Shown here in pieces: positions 47,951-59,307 of a stretch of DNA of 64,000 bases; the stretch's first letter is position 1; the number at the start of each line of letters is the position of its first letter. Source of the DNA: Phytophthora sp. 'mugwort' (taxonomy: Eukaryota; Oomycota; Peronosporomycetes; Peronosporales; Peronosporaceae); contig JAUCEF010000006.1 of assembly GCA_033558025.1 (NCBI GenBank), positions 3,472,001-3,536,000 of the forward strand. Direction: 5' to 3'. The notes beneath the pieces were generated by a model that was given only the letters and a program-made list of their open reading frames with translations, made no database searches and was not told the DNA's origin. A program made the position numbers and the translations under genes.

Positions 47951-48890
47951 GCTTCACAATGTCTAGCAGCGAGTTCCTGCTATCTGACAGCGACAGTAGC
48001 GACGATGAATTGGACGAGATGGCTCAAGAAGGGCCCCATAAGTGGAAATTCGTAGGGGAGACTGCTCCCGAGCTTCATGTTGACGATATCGAGGAGTTTC
48101 GTTAGCGAAGGCACGAGCCGAGATGAAGCATGTGCCGTCTTATGGGCCGGATGTATGGGACGCAGCGCCGAAATCCGGTTACGTATTTGAGGCGTTGCAT
48201 TTTTTGATGTGTTTATAATTTCTAACAACACCCTGTTGCAACTTTGAACCTGTCCATCATGGCATAGTATCGTTTGCAACCGGATTGTATTTGGTGGGCA
48301 TATAGCATCTCGAGGCGAGAGTGTTGTCGATGTGATGAGAATCCTTCAGCGTTCACTATGTGGAGTCGCAACGGATAGTCAGATTCGGCTACCTGGAACT
48401 GTTTTCGCGCTCGACAGAGGTTATCAGTCCAAAGAAGTCAATACGCTTATCAATCGGTACAGCTGCTAAATGTACGTTACCTTTGCAGAGTCGCTATGGC
48501 TCCAACTATGTACTAAGAGCTGTTTGCATGTTATTATTTAGAGGTACGATGTTCTGATGGACGAAGAACGTTGCACTTCCTACAGCGAATACCAACAAAC
48601 GAAGTGCTTGAATTCCAGCTTTGGTGATTTTTGTTGAGACGCAGCAAGCTGTTTACCGGAACTTTTCGATGCACGTGACTACCGTCCTGATGAGTCAGAA
48701 CAAGCGCCAAACCTTACAGGCACTGATGAAGTACTGGGCGTTGTCACTCTCAAGCCTCCATCCTTTGCATATCGTAAAAGGGAGTACTTTGACAATGATC
48801 CCGAATGGCGAAACATACGGCTCTCAAAGCGATTGAAACATCTCTCAGTAAGTGCAACTGAATTTCTTATGTTGTTGTTTGACACCACGC
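47950..48890 (+). pseudogene. Decayed unidentified element ORF
   Basis: Pieces of a protein in plus orientation: an acidic start (SSSEFLLSDSDSSDDELDEM, 47960 on), LPGTVFALDRGYQSKEVNTL near 48390-48450 with a DRGY motif reminiscent of DDE transposases, and a late block (RDYRPDESEQAPN, REYFDNDPEWRNI) to about 48890. Stops separate them. Probably an old transposase; the family is not certain. Confidence 0.45.
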
Positions 48891-48899
48891 TGAGTTGAG

Positions 48900-50520
48900 C
48901 TATGTTCGATAAATGAATCAGGTATTATTGGGATAAGCAACCATGTTGCATATTGTGCTGCCAACTGGCCACGACAAGGGGAATATTGAGCAGCACACGC
49001 GCAGGGGGTGCAAAACAAGATACAGCTGTGCTGTGTGAATAGCACTGTGCACGAAGCCGCGATGGGAAAACGACGTCACTTGCTTCCACAAATCTCACTC
49101 TGCATCGAGTCTTCAAGACGCATGTGATGAATCGGCAGCGCAGGCAAGGCAAATCCGTGCCTCACCGCCATCGCGCAAGCGATCTACACTGTTTGTCGAA
49201 CCAAAACGAGCGGCGTGTTACCAGACACGTTTAAAAGAGCAGACGTCGCTCAAACCGGCTGATGCTAAATGCTGAGTAACGAGTTAATGCTGGACCCCCG
49301 AGAGTGATTCATAACTACTTCATTCGAATATATTACTTCATCATCCCATCTGGACCCAGATCGCTAGTATACGAGCACAAATTTGTCCTAGCTGCTAGGA
49401 CAAAACGCTGTGTTGGGCACAAAGCACTTTGTTGTGCTAGCGATGATGATTTCAATTCGTTGGAAACAGTCTTTATGCCTTACAGTCGTATTCCGAGGTA
49501 TCTTCTCTACATGATGAGCCATTAGGTTTGACGATCGAGCTGATTGCCATGTCAAGAAGAAGCCTTAAAAACTGGTCCTTCCATTTGTCCTACCAAAAAC
49601 GCTTACTGGGGTTAAGTGCGAGTATTTCAGGTGCACTTAAGGTTAGCGAAAGCAAAAGACTACGTTCGCTGACAGTACGTAGAATGCATTGTTTGCGTTG
49701 CCTAGAAAGTAATTATGTTCATACTCTTGTAATTGTATGTCGATTAGCAAATGGACAAGGTTGATCGCTTGAGCTGGGTTTAAGCCTGGCGGTTCTAAAC
49801 CAAGTGTCATATTTTCGCGCTTTGTAGACTGTTCCGAACCTTCCATAATCATTCTTACTGTAGTACCTGAAAGAACGCGATGGTCCAGCAGGTGGTTTTC
49901 GCTAACATTGCTTGGTCTGCTCGAGAGTGCTTCAACTAATGTACATGTACATGCTCACACGATACTATATGGGTACGAACTGACAAATAATCACGCTAGC
50001 CATCACCTGATTTTTGCTGAACGGTGTCGGCATTAAGCAAATGGAAACCTACTGTGCATCCATCCCCATGTCCTGTTCCCCGTAGACAAAATGGAGGCAT
50101 CAAGTTAAAGCTGTCGACACTGATATAACGAGGGGTTCTGGACGTCAAGTGGAGCGCTTATGCAGAATATACCGAGTAGAAGTTGGCAAAGCATTCTCAC
50201 TAAAACAATACTGTACCGGTAACTGTGACAGTAAGTGGCAGATTCCGGACCGGAATCCGGAAGCTGCCATGCGTTTGGACTGACATCCAATATAAGAAGG
50301 GTGTCAATACAAATTCATTATTCATTCCGGACGGGTGTCTCACGCAGCGAAGGGACACTCATAATTAAAAGAATTGAGTGTGCAATTAAACTAATTGTAT
50401 TCAAAGCATCCGTTTGTTGCGACAGCTCTGATTTTCTCTCATTTTCAGCCCGGACGACACTAGCGAGAGCGGCGGCTCTACACGTTGTGATGTGTAAGCC
50501 TGACCAGCCACGACTCACCT
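48900..50520. other. No gene recognised
   Basis: Only short frames on both strands (for example plus 49304-49525 and 49528-49764) without motifs. GTACATGTACATG near 49940 is a short palindromic run. Confidence 0.45.
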
Positions 50521-50524
50521 CCCA

Positions 50525-50594
50525 TGCCCCGCAGCTCAGCGGTAGAGCAGGAGGCTACACCCCCAGGCCGCTGGTTCGACTCCAGCCGGGGGCA
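50525..50594 (+). ncRNA. tRNA-like sequence (tRNA pseudogene or SINE head)
   Basis: Good D arm (GCTC AGCGGTA GAGC) and perfect T arm (GCTGG TTCGACT CCAGC), i.e. pol III A and B boxes (B box GGTTCGACTCC), plus acceptor-like GCCCC/GGGGC ends. The middle (GGAGGCTACACCCCCAGG) does not form a proper anticodon stem, so it is not a convincing functional tRNA. A T5 run follows at about 50638. Fits a tRNA pseudogene or a tRNA-derived SINE. Confidence 0.6.
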
Positions 50595-50878
50595 AATTCG
50601 TATAACCTTGATTGTATGTGTTATTTATACTGTGACTTTTTCTGTTTTTCTGTGTTTAGATGTTCTGTGTGCTGTCTGCTTCGATTTGTTCACTGTGTTC
50701 TGTGTTGTGGGTGTACGAGGATACGACTGTATGCGTATTATGCAAGATCTGAAGCGGACCACAAGTGTGATAGGGACCACAGGTGTGATGGAGGTGTACA
50801 TGCGTCAGCTATGGATCCGACTGACCTAAGTGTAAGGTATTGGGCGCCAAGCAAGCGATACGCATCTGGATGAGACGT

Positions 50879-52878
50879 TTACAGCTGCCGCCACTGCTTG
50901 CGCAAGGAAGACGCCTTGGGTGGTTGGCTTCCTGACATCGAAGGCGTGCAAGCGCTCGTTTGTGTTGCTGTCCATCGCGATTGCCAAGGCCCAGAGTGCG
51001 TGCTTCTAGGCTTGATGGGCCTCTTGGTCGGATCGTTCAGGTTCAGCAGGTATTTGTATCGGCGCTTGGTAAGTACTTGCATAATGTTGACCGCTGCTTT
51101 TGCATCCACTCGTTTGTTTTGCTCTTTCTTCCCTTTTACTGTTTCCCATATGTAGTTGATGTACCAGTTTAGCACACATCCAGCGAATGTCGATGCGGTT
51201 GCAGGTGCAGAAACAGAAGCAGTAATCGACAGACTCGACGCGCCAATGCTAGCGACCTTCTCCATTCGATCTGGCGTAAAGTGAGCGGAGCGGCTGGATA
51301 AGCCCGCTACAGCGTCTTCCACGCGGCCAAGTCTGTCGCTGATCACAGTGAGCTGGCCCAAGATATTCTCCAAAGCTGATACGAGCAGCGTATCGCCTCC
51401 TGTAGCTGCACCGCTGACATGGGCATGGTTGACGGTGCGCCATCGTGCAGCAAGATAGCGGCCCCATTCGTAGCACGTTGCGGTGGTGATCCTGCAGCCG
51501 AGGCGCGAGTTTGTGGTAGCGATACCTCTATCCAATTCATAGAGGTAACGAGGTACGTGGGATGGCTTGGAGGTGATGTTGTTTGCAGCTTCCAACACGA
51601 TTCCATATGCATGAGCAGCGCAGCGAAGGTGGTATTAACGACCTCTTCAGAGACATTGAAGCGAGGTTCTGGTGAGCCCAGGAAGTGCCGATACAGTTCG
51701 TTCCGCAGGGTTACCAGTTGACCGAATTCCGCGACGGACAGCCTCTGCTGCAGATCGCCGATAGTTGGCGTAAACACGGGTAAGGCTGGAGCCTCGTACC
51801 CCGCTAGCACTTTGCCAACACTTTGATCCTCACGCGTTGCTGTTCCTAAATAGGCGAACACTTTCGTAAGAGACTCCAGCAGCCAATCCCCACGCGTGAA
51901 GATCCACTGGATTTACAGTTTGGGCGACGCATTGGCGTACGTGACAGATCCACGGCGCAAAGAGTGGCTCGTCATATTTGGGGTGACGCTCTGACGCATC
52001 GTGGACGACATCTCTTTCAGTGTAACTCTGATAACTTCGGTAATGTAACCCGCGGTGTTGGAGCGCTTTCTTTCACGTTTCAGCGCTGGTTGGCTCTCGC
52101 TTTCTTTGTCGTTGTCTAGGCTCTCCCAGTATATGACAGCCTCTTCCTGGGTGTACGTCATCCCGCCCGACAGATCCGATACAGCGTAACGTGGCACGAG
52201 ATAGAAGAGGTATCTGGAGAGCTCATCGTAGCACACGAAGAGCATACCGAACGCGTGGAGCATGCATTGCTGCCACCGTTCGGGGGACTTGTAAATGGAT
52301 CTCCTTGAACGACTGATGTTTTTATACAAGCAATGTGCAGGAACAGCTCGCCGGATGCCGAGCAGGATAGCTGCTGTTTACGAGCGAAGCTTGTGTCGAT
52401 AGTGCGCCCGAGTTGTGTGCCACATCATTACCAGTAGAGCTGCATCGTGCACAGACTTTAATCCCGCTAGGCACGTCTTGCATTAGCGACTAGGTGCTCT
52501 ACTAGAATGCATAAATCCGTACGAGTACACCCAGGTGCATCATTCGTTTGTACATTTGCGCGAAGATTGCGCTCTTCAATCGCGCTGCCATTTTGTCTCG
52601 AATTTGTGCTGTACGCTGCGAGTCGGAGAGGGAACTTGGGTAGCGCTCGCGCAACATATTCAGTACTTGCGAAAGTATCCGAGTGCAGTTGATTTAGATA
52701 GCATACCATCGGCTGCTCGAGCCCTCGTACTTTTCTTGGTCTGCAGAAAAATCGTAAAAGCGGCTAGTAAAGAGTAAAAATTCTGCAGGGGGAGGCTGGC
52801 TTCTAAAGCGAGCGAGGTATGCATGTTATCTAGGCCCGTTGAGCTTAACCCAGCCAATGAAAGAAACTCGTCAAACAA
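50879..52878 (-). pseudogene. Crypton tyrosine-recombinase transposon, decayed
   Basis: Minus strand, about 2 kb. N-terminal core-binding part: FLQTKKSTRARAADGMLSKS then TALGYFRKY (52878-52660), and NLRANVQTNDAPG...DLCILVEHLV (52709-52467). Near 52430 the frame holds SVHDAALLVMMWHTTRA, where the Arg is the expected first catalytic Arg. Then 52329-51913 with RWQQCMLHAFGMLFV and TSHSLRRGSVTYANASPKL, the HxxR motif. One in-frame stop follows, and the same frame continues with RGDWLLESLTKVFAYLG; the Tyr of VFAY is the likely nucleophile. A frameshift leads to the C-terminal region (51598-50879). The R..HxxR..Y order and the ANASPKL/GDWLLES blocks fit Crypton elements known from oomycetes. Confidence 0.8.
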
Positions 52879-52879
52879 T

Positions 52880-53756
52880 TTCTCTGCAGCTAGTTCTTGC
52901 CCATAGTCCCGGCTGGGGTGTCAAGCCCGCGTGCTGCCCTACGCATCTTGATCACCCAAGCTAGAATGAGCTCTTACTCTCACCGCATTTTATTTTGCAC
53001 CGGTGAAGTTGGAGTTTCATCGGAACTTATACCTGTAATAAAGGGCTTGCATTTGGTTACTGTATTGGAACTTATTTGACACGTTTCCGAAATTCCGGAG
53101 AATTCCTGAAATAAGTTGGCATTAATTAACTCTAACCCCATAGTCCTGATTGGACAAACAATATCATTTAATTTGACTCCGTTATAAGCCTCTTCGCTAT
53201 TGGTCCAACCGCTGTAGAATTAAATGGAGGGTTGGGGTATCCGTCAATAATATTCTTATCCTACAGTAAGACAATAATGGGGAAATTATATCTTGTTTGA
53301 CAGTGCAATTTTACATTTACGTACATGTAGCGACAATACAATATATTTGTATTTGAAGTGAAGCAATTTTGCTACTGACCCAGTTAGCTTTGTATTTAAC
53401 ATAGGTATGCGACAAAATTAAAGCAAACAAAATAAAAATTAGTGATTTGACGACATAAGTGGCGTGGGATTTAGCAGAGATCAAGTAACGCATTAGGCGA
53501 CCAGATCGACGCCTCCACAGCTATGGTCAACCACAAATTCAGGCTACAGTACATGTACAGTAGTGGCACGTATCCTAACACAATATATTTGCGTTGTACC
53601 ATTTAGCCCGTTGCTCCAGTACCTTCCACTTGTAACCTAACGCATGTTTGCAAACGAGTGAAGGCAAACACAGATTCTTAAGTAATGACAAATCACACCG
53701 ATCAGTTTTTTTAAGGGAGCAGGCTCGGAACTGAAACGCCACTTTGATCTATTCGA
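52880..53756. other. AT-rich DNA between Crypton and BBE copy B
   Basis: No gene recognised. AT-rich, with only short frames. The last 60 bases show weak similarity to the 3' flank of BBE copy A (TTGATCTAYTCGAT). Confidence 0.5.
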
Positions 53757-55271
53757 TCATAGAGCGGGGATAGCCTGAGGGTCCGTGTTGAACATCTCGT
53801 TCGGGTCGTACTTGGTCTTGATCTTCTGCAACTTCTTGAAGTTGCCGCCGCCGTACAGATACTCGGCCATCTCCGGCACCGTCCACTTCTCGTCACGGTA
53901 CGTCGTGAAGCCGCCGGGAACGCCACCCGAAGCCTTGTAAGCGTCCACGAACTTGTAGAAGTTGCCACGCATGGTGGTCATCGAGCTGTCGGCGAACGAG
54001 ACGTTGAAGGCAGACGAGCGCATGTCCCAACGGACCAGGTGCAAGTTGTCGTTGTGCTTCCAGGCCGAAGCATCAGCCTTGACACCCTTAGCGTACTTAC
54101 CACCCCAAATGTCCACAAAGCCAGAGGCTGAGGCGTCCGGAAGCTTAGGAGCAAAGGCAGTGTTGGTAAGGAGCTCCCAAGCTGTGCTGTTGGTCAGCGG
54201 CGTCTTACGGGGAATCGTCACCGATGCAATGTAGAAGTAACGACGGGGAGTGAGGGTCTCCTTGACGAGTCCAGGAGTCGTGATCTCCTCGGAAGTCCAA
54301 AAGTCGTTCTCGTTTGTAGTAAGAACCATCGAAGCAGGCAGGTTTTTCATGAGCGAGCCCAGCACGGTCTTGGCCTGTGCACCAGTGCCGTAGAAGACGC
54401 CCTGTAGAGTAGACTTGGTCTTGAGGCTGAAACGAATTGACACGAGATCGCTGTTGTCCTTGCTGAGAGCCCACTTCTGGGTGCCAATCAGAGCGTCGAC
54501 ATTGTCCTGCTGCGTCGGCTTCAAGCTCGAGTTGAAAGCGATGGTGTAGTTAACAACACGCTGCGACGGAGGCTCGAGCGTCTTGACCTTAAAGTCCAGC
54601 ACCACGCCCATCGAACTGGCTGCGCCACGCACAGCCCAGAACAGATCTGAGTTCTTCTTGGCATCAGCGTTCACGATGGACCCGTTGGCAAGGGCCACGC
54701 GCACGGACGCAATGTTGTCCAGCACAGTACCGCTAGCACGGGACAGAGTACCGAAGCCGGAAGCGGCCACGCCCGTCATGCCGACATCGGGGCAACGGCC
54801 GTGGGGAAGAGTGCGCTGGTGCTTGTTCCACAAGAAGTTGGTAGCCTCCGAGATCATGACGGGGCCACCGTACGACAGAAGGCCGGTAGCCTCGTCGAAC
54901 TTGAGGTGCTTTAGACCCTTCAGGTTCATGATCAGGGCACCGTCATTACGGCCAAAACCCATGCTCGAGAACGAACGGTTTCCACCCAGAGTAGTCACCT
55001 TAACACCAGCGTCAGCGGCGCACTTGAGGGCGGCCGAAACCTCCGCCTCCGTCTTAGGAAAGGCAACAGCCGAAGGCACAGGGTTCACACGCGAGTTCCA
55101 CGCCTCCGTGTCCACGGCCCAAGTCGAAGTAGTAGGGACAGAGTTCTCAATACCGGCCTTGGTCAAGCACGATCCGATGTCAGTCTGAGCTGCCACAAAG
55201 CCACCCTGAGCGGCGATGAGAGAGCAGAGAGCGAAAATCGCGCGACTGGCGCCTGAAACGGAAGCGAGCAT
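53757..55271 (-). CDS. Secreted BBE-like FAD-linked oxidase, copy B
   Basis: Second copy of the 45372 gene, same orientation, 504 residues, starting MLASVSGASRAIFALCSL (signal peptide). It has the same FAD_binding_4 and BBE domains, the same GGN (not GGH) at about residue 96-98 and the same covalent-FAD Cys at about 160. By eye the mature coding region differs from copy A at only a handful of bases, mostly silent; changes concentrate in the signal peptide (extra Leu, Ile for Val) and at the end, where copy B stops at PAL, two residues earlier. The frame is intact, so both copies could be active; expression may differ because the upstream regions have diverged. Confidence 0.93.
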   Translation of the reverse strand: MLASVSGASRAIFALCSLIAAQGGFVAAQTDIGSCLTKAGIENSVPTTSTWAVDTEAWNSRVNPVPSAVAFPKTEAEVSAALKCAADAGVKVTTLGGNRSFSSMGFGRNDGALIMNLKGLKHLKFDEATGLLSYGGPVMISEATNFLWNKHQRTLPHGRCPDVGMTGVAASGFGTLSRASGTVLDNIASVRVALANGSIVNADAKKNSDLFWAVRGAASSMGVVLDFKVKTLEPPSQRVVNYTIAFNSSLKPTQQDNVDALIGTQKWALSKDNSDLVSIRFSLKTKSTLQGVFYGTGAQAKTVLGSLMKNLPASMVLTTNENDFWTSEEITTPGLVKETLTPRRYFYIASVTIPRKTPLTNSTAWELLTNTAFAPKLPDASASGFVDIWGGKYAKGVKADASAWKHNDNLHLVRWDMRSSAFNVSFADSSMTTMRGNFYKFVDAYKASGGVPGGFTTYRDEKWTVPEMAEYLYGGGNFKKLQKIKTKYDPNEMFNTDPQAIPAL

Positions 55272-55318
55272 GGTTTGCCTAGTGCTCGAGGTCGCGGTTG
55301 AAGACTTGAGTGCTTGAA

Positions 55319-55335
55319 GGCAAGTGTGGAAGTGA
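55319..55335 (-). promoter_or_regulatory. Initiator-like element of BBE copy B
   Basis: Minus-strand TCACTTCCACACTTGCC, one base different from copy A, again followed by CAAGTCTTCAAC. Confidence 0.58.
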
Positions 55336-55339
55336 TTAA

Positions 55340-56800
55340 CGTCACGTCCGACGTTGCTTTAGACATAGGCATTCCACTGCCGGGAAATACAGTCACCATA
55401 TGTGAGCTATTACCGTAATCGTTAGATTGGACCAAGCTTGAGATCGTGAAGTTTCATATACCTTTTTCACCACAGCAAACACACCGCAATCCGACGAACG
55501 GAACGATCCCAATCTGCTCGGACTCCCGCGCCCGGACTCGTCTCCCCTATTGTACTTCCCATCATGAACTGCTTTCCAAACGCATGGCCGGCAGGCAGCA
55601 GACATTTTACGACATGACTGTAGGCAATCTCGCTGCTGGGAGATGGGATTGTTCGCGATTTTACCGGTCTCTGAAGCGGCATGAAGTGGGTGTCAATACA
55701 TTAGGAACTCGCTCAATCGTCGAAGGTTTGAAAAAAAGTTAGCTTGCTTTCAGCCACGGGCGTGTGGCAGGTATACACACAATACTATAAATTAATTTTC
55801 TGGCGGTGGTCGTGCATTACTGCAGCCCGGTGGTCGTTTGCTTCTTTTTGTCAAATGCATGTGTGATCGCAGCCGGTTCCCTTAATACAGATGACAACCG
55901 AAAGCTTGAATCACCAGAATTCAGGGCACAGCATTGCTGTGACAGCAGCAATACATATAGGGTTCGCACTCGATATTGCGAGAACGAGTACAACGGCAAG
56001 AGTTATTAATAGAGCTACAGACAACGACGGTAAAAGCTGCCCCCCCACAAAAACCGACCCCACAACAGTGCTCCACTGGGTGTTCTGTGGATTATCGGAA
56101 CATGTAACCGCATTGTATTGCTCCAGCCATTTTTGTAACAGTACAACTTGAGTAAATATATTAGTCATTAACAATGTTGAGAGTTAACATGACCAACATC
56201 GCAGGTGCGCGAAGGAGATTTGGAGAATATGTTGTGGTGCACTAGCCTGCATAGTGCTGGCACAGGTACGGTACTACTGAACAATATACGACGTGAAACA
56301 CGCCCTAGGGTGCGTTCGGCAAACGACGATTATTAATTTCCTGGCATTTTTTGTGCTCGATTTCGAAATGCTAATTTGAGCCAAATCGTGAGCTGTTCGG
56401 CGCGTCACAATTTATATTCGGCATTGTAAATCGAGCATCGCGGAAATTCGGCAATTTCTAAACTCAATGCCTGAAGTGCGTCCTGCAACGGTAACTCCAG
56501 GAGAGGATGAAATGATGTTTGGGGCCTAGCCGACACAACGCCTGCAGGTTAAGATCCGTGTGCGGAACACGCGGTCTTAAACCCAGGACCAAGCATGGTA
56601 TCATATCGCTTGGTCCTATAGGATTAAGCCCGTCAGGGAAGGGTTTTGGGGCCTTAGTTTTCATGTCGACACCTCCAACTTTAGCGATTTGTTGGGGGGG
56701 GTCACGACACCCGTCCTCGCTATTCTGATATATTTACCATAACAACCCGGTAAGTACGAATCGATAAATTAGCGTTGCTTTTACGCTGATAGCGTTGCGT
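55340..56800. other. 5' flank of BBE copy B, then LINE leader
   Basis: 55340-55930 is diverged but alignable with the flank of copy A. From about 56510 the sequence may be element leader: a G8 run near 56693 and GC-richer DNA before the first element frame. No gene recognised. Confidence 0.5.
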
Positions 56801-56820
56801 TTAGAGCTAGTTTCTCCGGA

Positions 56821-58840
56821 GTGTTAGCGTTGCAGGAATGCCATCCCTCAATGCCAATGCTAAGCGTCGTTGCGCGGATGGTTCACGATCATACCATAGA
56901 CAAGTCAGATGCTGCCCGGGAAGAGATCGAGCGCTTGAAGCGTTCGCTGGGAGCAGCTTATTGGGATCATGGACGTGCCGAAGATCTTCTGCACGGGACT
57001 CAAGACCAGCTCCGTAATCTCCGCGTGGGTCACAAGACGCTCGAGGCCGCCCGCAACACGGTTGCTTAGGAGCTCAAGAGGGCCCAAGATCAGGTGACCC
57101 GCGTCAACGCCGAGATCTGCATCGGCACTCAAGTTTGGCGAGATCTGGAGTCTGCTACGGCCCAAGTGACTCAGCTAACGAGAGAACGCGATCGGGCACG
57201 CCTGGAACTTGACGAGGCCGTCCAAAAGGGGCGACAATATTTCAAGGCCCAGAACGATCTCCTCGAGCAGATCTCCGATATGCAGCAAGCGTACCAGCTT
57301 GTCCGCCAGGATCTCGATCGACTCCGCGGCCAGCACGAACCTCTGTTTGCAAGCTCACCAAAGCCTTCTCGACAAGCACAACTCGACCGTCATGGAGCGG
57401 GCAAGCTCTCGACAACTTGAAGTCGATCGCCTCGGCCGCCATGCGGAGCTCTTCAGTTGCACACAGCGTTCAGTCTACTTCCGTAACTCAGAGTTACCAG
57501 GCCTCTTCGACGAGATCCTTGCGTCCGCCTGCTTCTCCCCGGCAAGAGGACTCGATCCCCCGAAGAAAGTGCGTCGTTCCTCTCCCCTTCGGTAAACTGC
57601 GCTACTCCCTCGGGATCCGCCTCGGAAGTGCCTCCTGTACCGGCGTCGTCTAGCGCCCCGAACCAGCCAGGATCCTCCTTGGATCTCGCTGTCGACGCCG
57701 CGGCTGAGGTCGGCGATGCAGACTATGAGTTCCCCGGCACGGGATCCGAGTCCAGTTCCGTCTCCAACTCCGGCGGATCCGACGCCCGTCGACTCGGATG
57801 CGATCTTCGATAGCTCCGACGACGACGAGCTCCAGGTGGCTCTGGCGCGATCCCGATCCGGCGCCCGTCGACGCAGCCTTTCCGCGAGATCTCCGATGGC
57901 GAGGGACCCCAAGCTACGCCTATCGTAGTCGAGCAAGATCTGACCCCTGCCGAAGCCGAGGAAGCGGCGGAAGGCGCGAGCAAGATGGCCAGCACTCCAA
58001 GTCTGACACCTCCAGTCGCTGCACCCGCCGCGGACCCGCTCCCAGCCGTTTGGCCCTGCGGATAGCTTCATCCCAGGTTTCCATCAACCGCGGGCCGTGA
58101 TCCCGGAGGGGGTGACACATTTTCCCAGATCAGTGTGCTCACCTTCGATAGCCATACTCCCTGTGTCCTGGTCGACATACCGGATGCTCTCAGCCGGGTG
58201 GGTGTTTCCTGAGCAGGCCGGTCGCGGGGGCGGTTGGATCCTTCGCGTTAGCCTCCGAGCCTGCTCACGAGGGAGGGCATCATGGCTCTGTACTGGGAGA
58301 AGCCGTGGCAGGCTCTCGACGTACCAGCCATGGAGCCGCTGATCTTCGATCCAGCCAGCTCCGCCGAAGTGGCAGCGATCGCCGCGAGCTACCGGGCCTA
58401 CGAGGAGGATCACCGTCGGGCTTACTGGGAGGCCACACACTCCTTCCCGATCCCCAAGTCCAAGCGCGACGTACACCCGTGATTGGCGTCCTTCTACCGT
58501 GGACGCAAGAATCGGAGCTCGCATGCTCGCGAGAAGTTCCGGATTCTGCAATGCCAGATCTGCAAGAAAGCTCGCCGGACGGGCTGTTGCGACCTGGATC
58601 CGCTGCTAGATCCGGTGTTCATGCACTTTCCCCAGTAGTCCGAATTCACGATGTGGTTCCCCGGACGCGAGGCGGCCGCAGAGAGACGAACTCCGCCCCC
58701 AAGCTCTGATCACGGCTCTCGCGGACTGCGACGGGAACGCCCCGTGGCGCAATCACTTCCTCACGGATCCAACGTTTCATCCATCTCGCCAGATCGGACG
58801 GCTTCGCATGAAGTTTTCTCCGCCTGCTCCGGATCATGAG
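56821..58840 (+). pseudogene. Retroelement ORF region with coiled coil, decayed
   Basis: Plus-strand pieces of a nucleic-acid-binding type ORF. A long coiled-coil region (EEIERLKRSLGAAYWDHGR; VTQLTRERDRARLELDE; 56821-57420) has a stop at about 57069. It is followed by a Pro/Ser/Asp-rich part (57420-58000) and a block starting MALYWEKPWQALDVP (58282) that runs to CQICKKARRTGCCDLDP (about 58555-58600), Cys-rich. Several stops. It precedes the ORF1- and ORF2-like regions and may be the first ORF of the same element or of a neighbouring one. Confidence 0.5.
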
Positions 58841-59300
58841 TAGCCTACGTCGTACACCACTAACTTGGTAGCGGTAGTGGTCCGTCTTGCATGTACTAAT
58901 CCATTCAATATCAGTCTTACTTCAGCCAACTTGTTTTGCGTATGTCATATATTGTTCGTCTCTAGATTCTCCGTAGTTTGCAATTTGCCGGCTACCCCAC
59001 AAGTGCATATAGAAAGGCCCATACCTGCTACTGCGGTTTCAAGCTTCGGCCCCTCCAGTCCCGTGTTGTCGTTTCTTCACCTCAGCCTAACTGTCGTGAT
59101 ATCGCCTCACCTGACTACCGGACCTCAAGACCCCGCCCCGCGCCGAGACACCAACACCACGCTAAGCCGTCGTGCTGCCGCCGCCGAAGAACTAAGTCGT
59201 CGCGACTCCCAATCGAGCCGCTACCTTGAAGCTGTTGCCGAGTTTGCGCCTGTGGCCTAGGAGGTCAGAGGAGTGCGGCCTAGCCCTACCGTAAAGGGGG
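58841..59300. other. Spacer between element ORFs
   Basis: C-rich region without a convincing frame, ending in a G9 run near 59297. It may be a 5' UTR of the LINE. Confidence 0.4.
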
Positions 59301-59307
59301 GGGGAAC

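Noticed and set aside
53130..53245. Possible inverted repeat around TTGGACAAAC / TTGGTCCAAC
   Set aside because: Matches are short and broken; orientation inconsistent.
57475..58071. 198-codon minus-strand frame
   Set aside because: Arg/Ser/Gly-rich shadow of the Asp/Ser/Pro-rich plus-strand element ORF.
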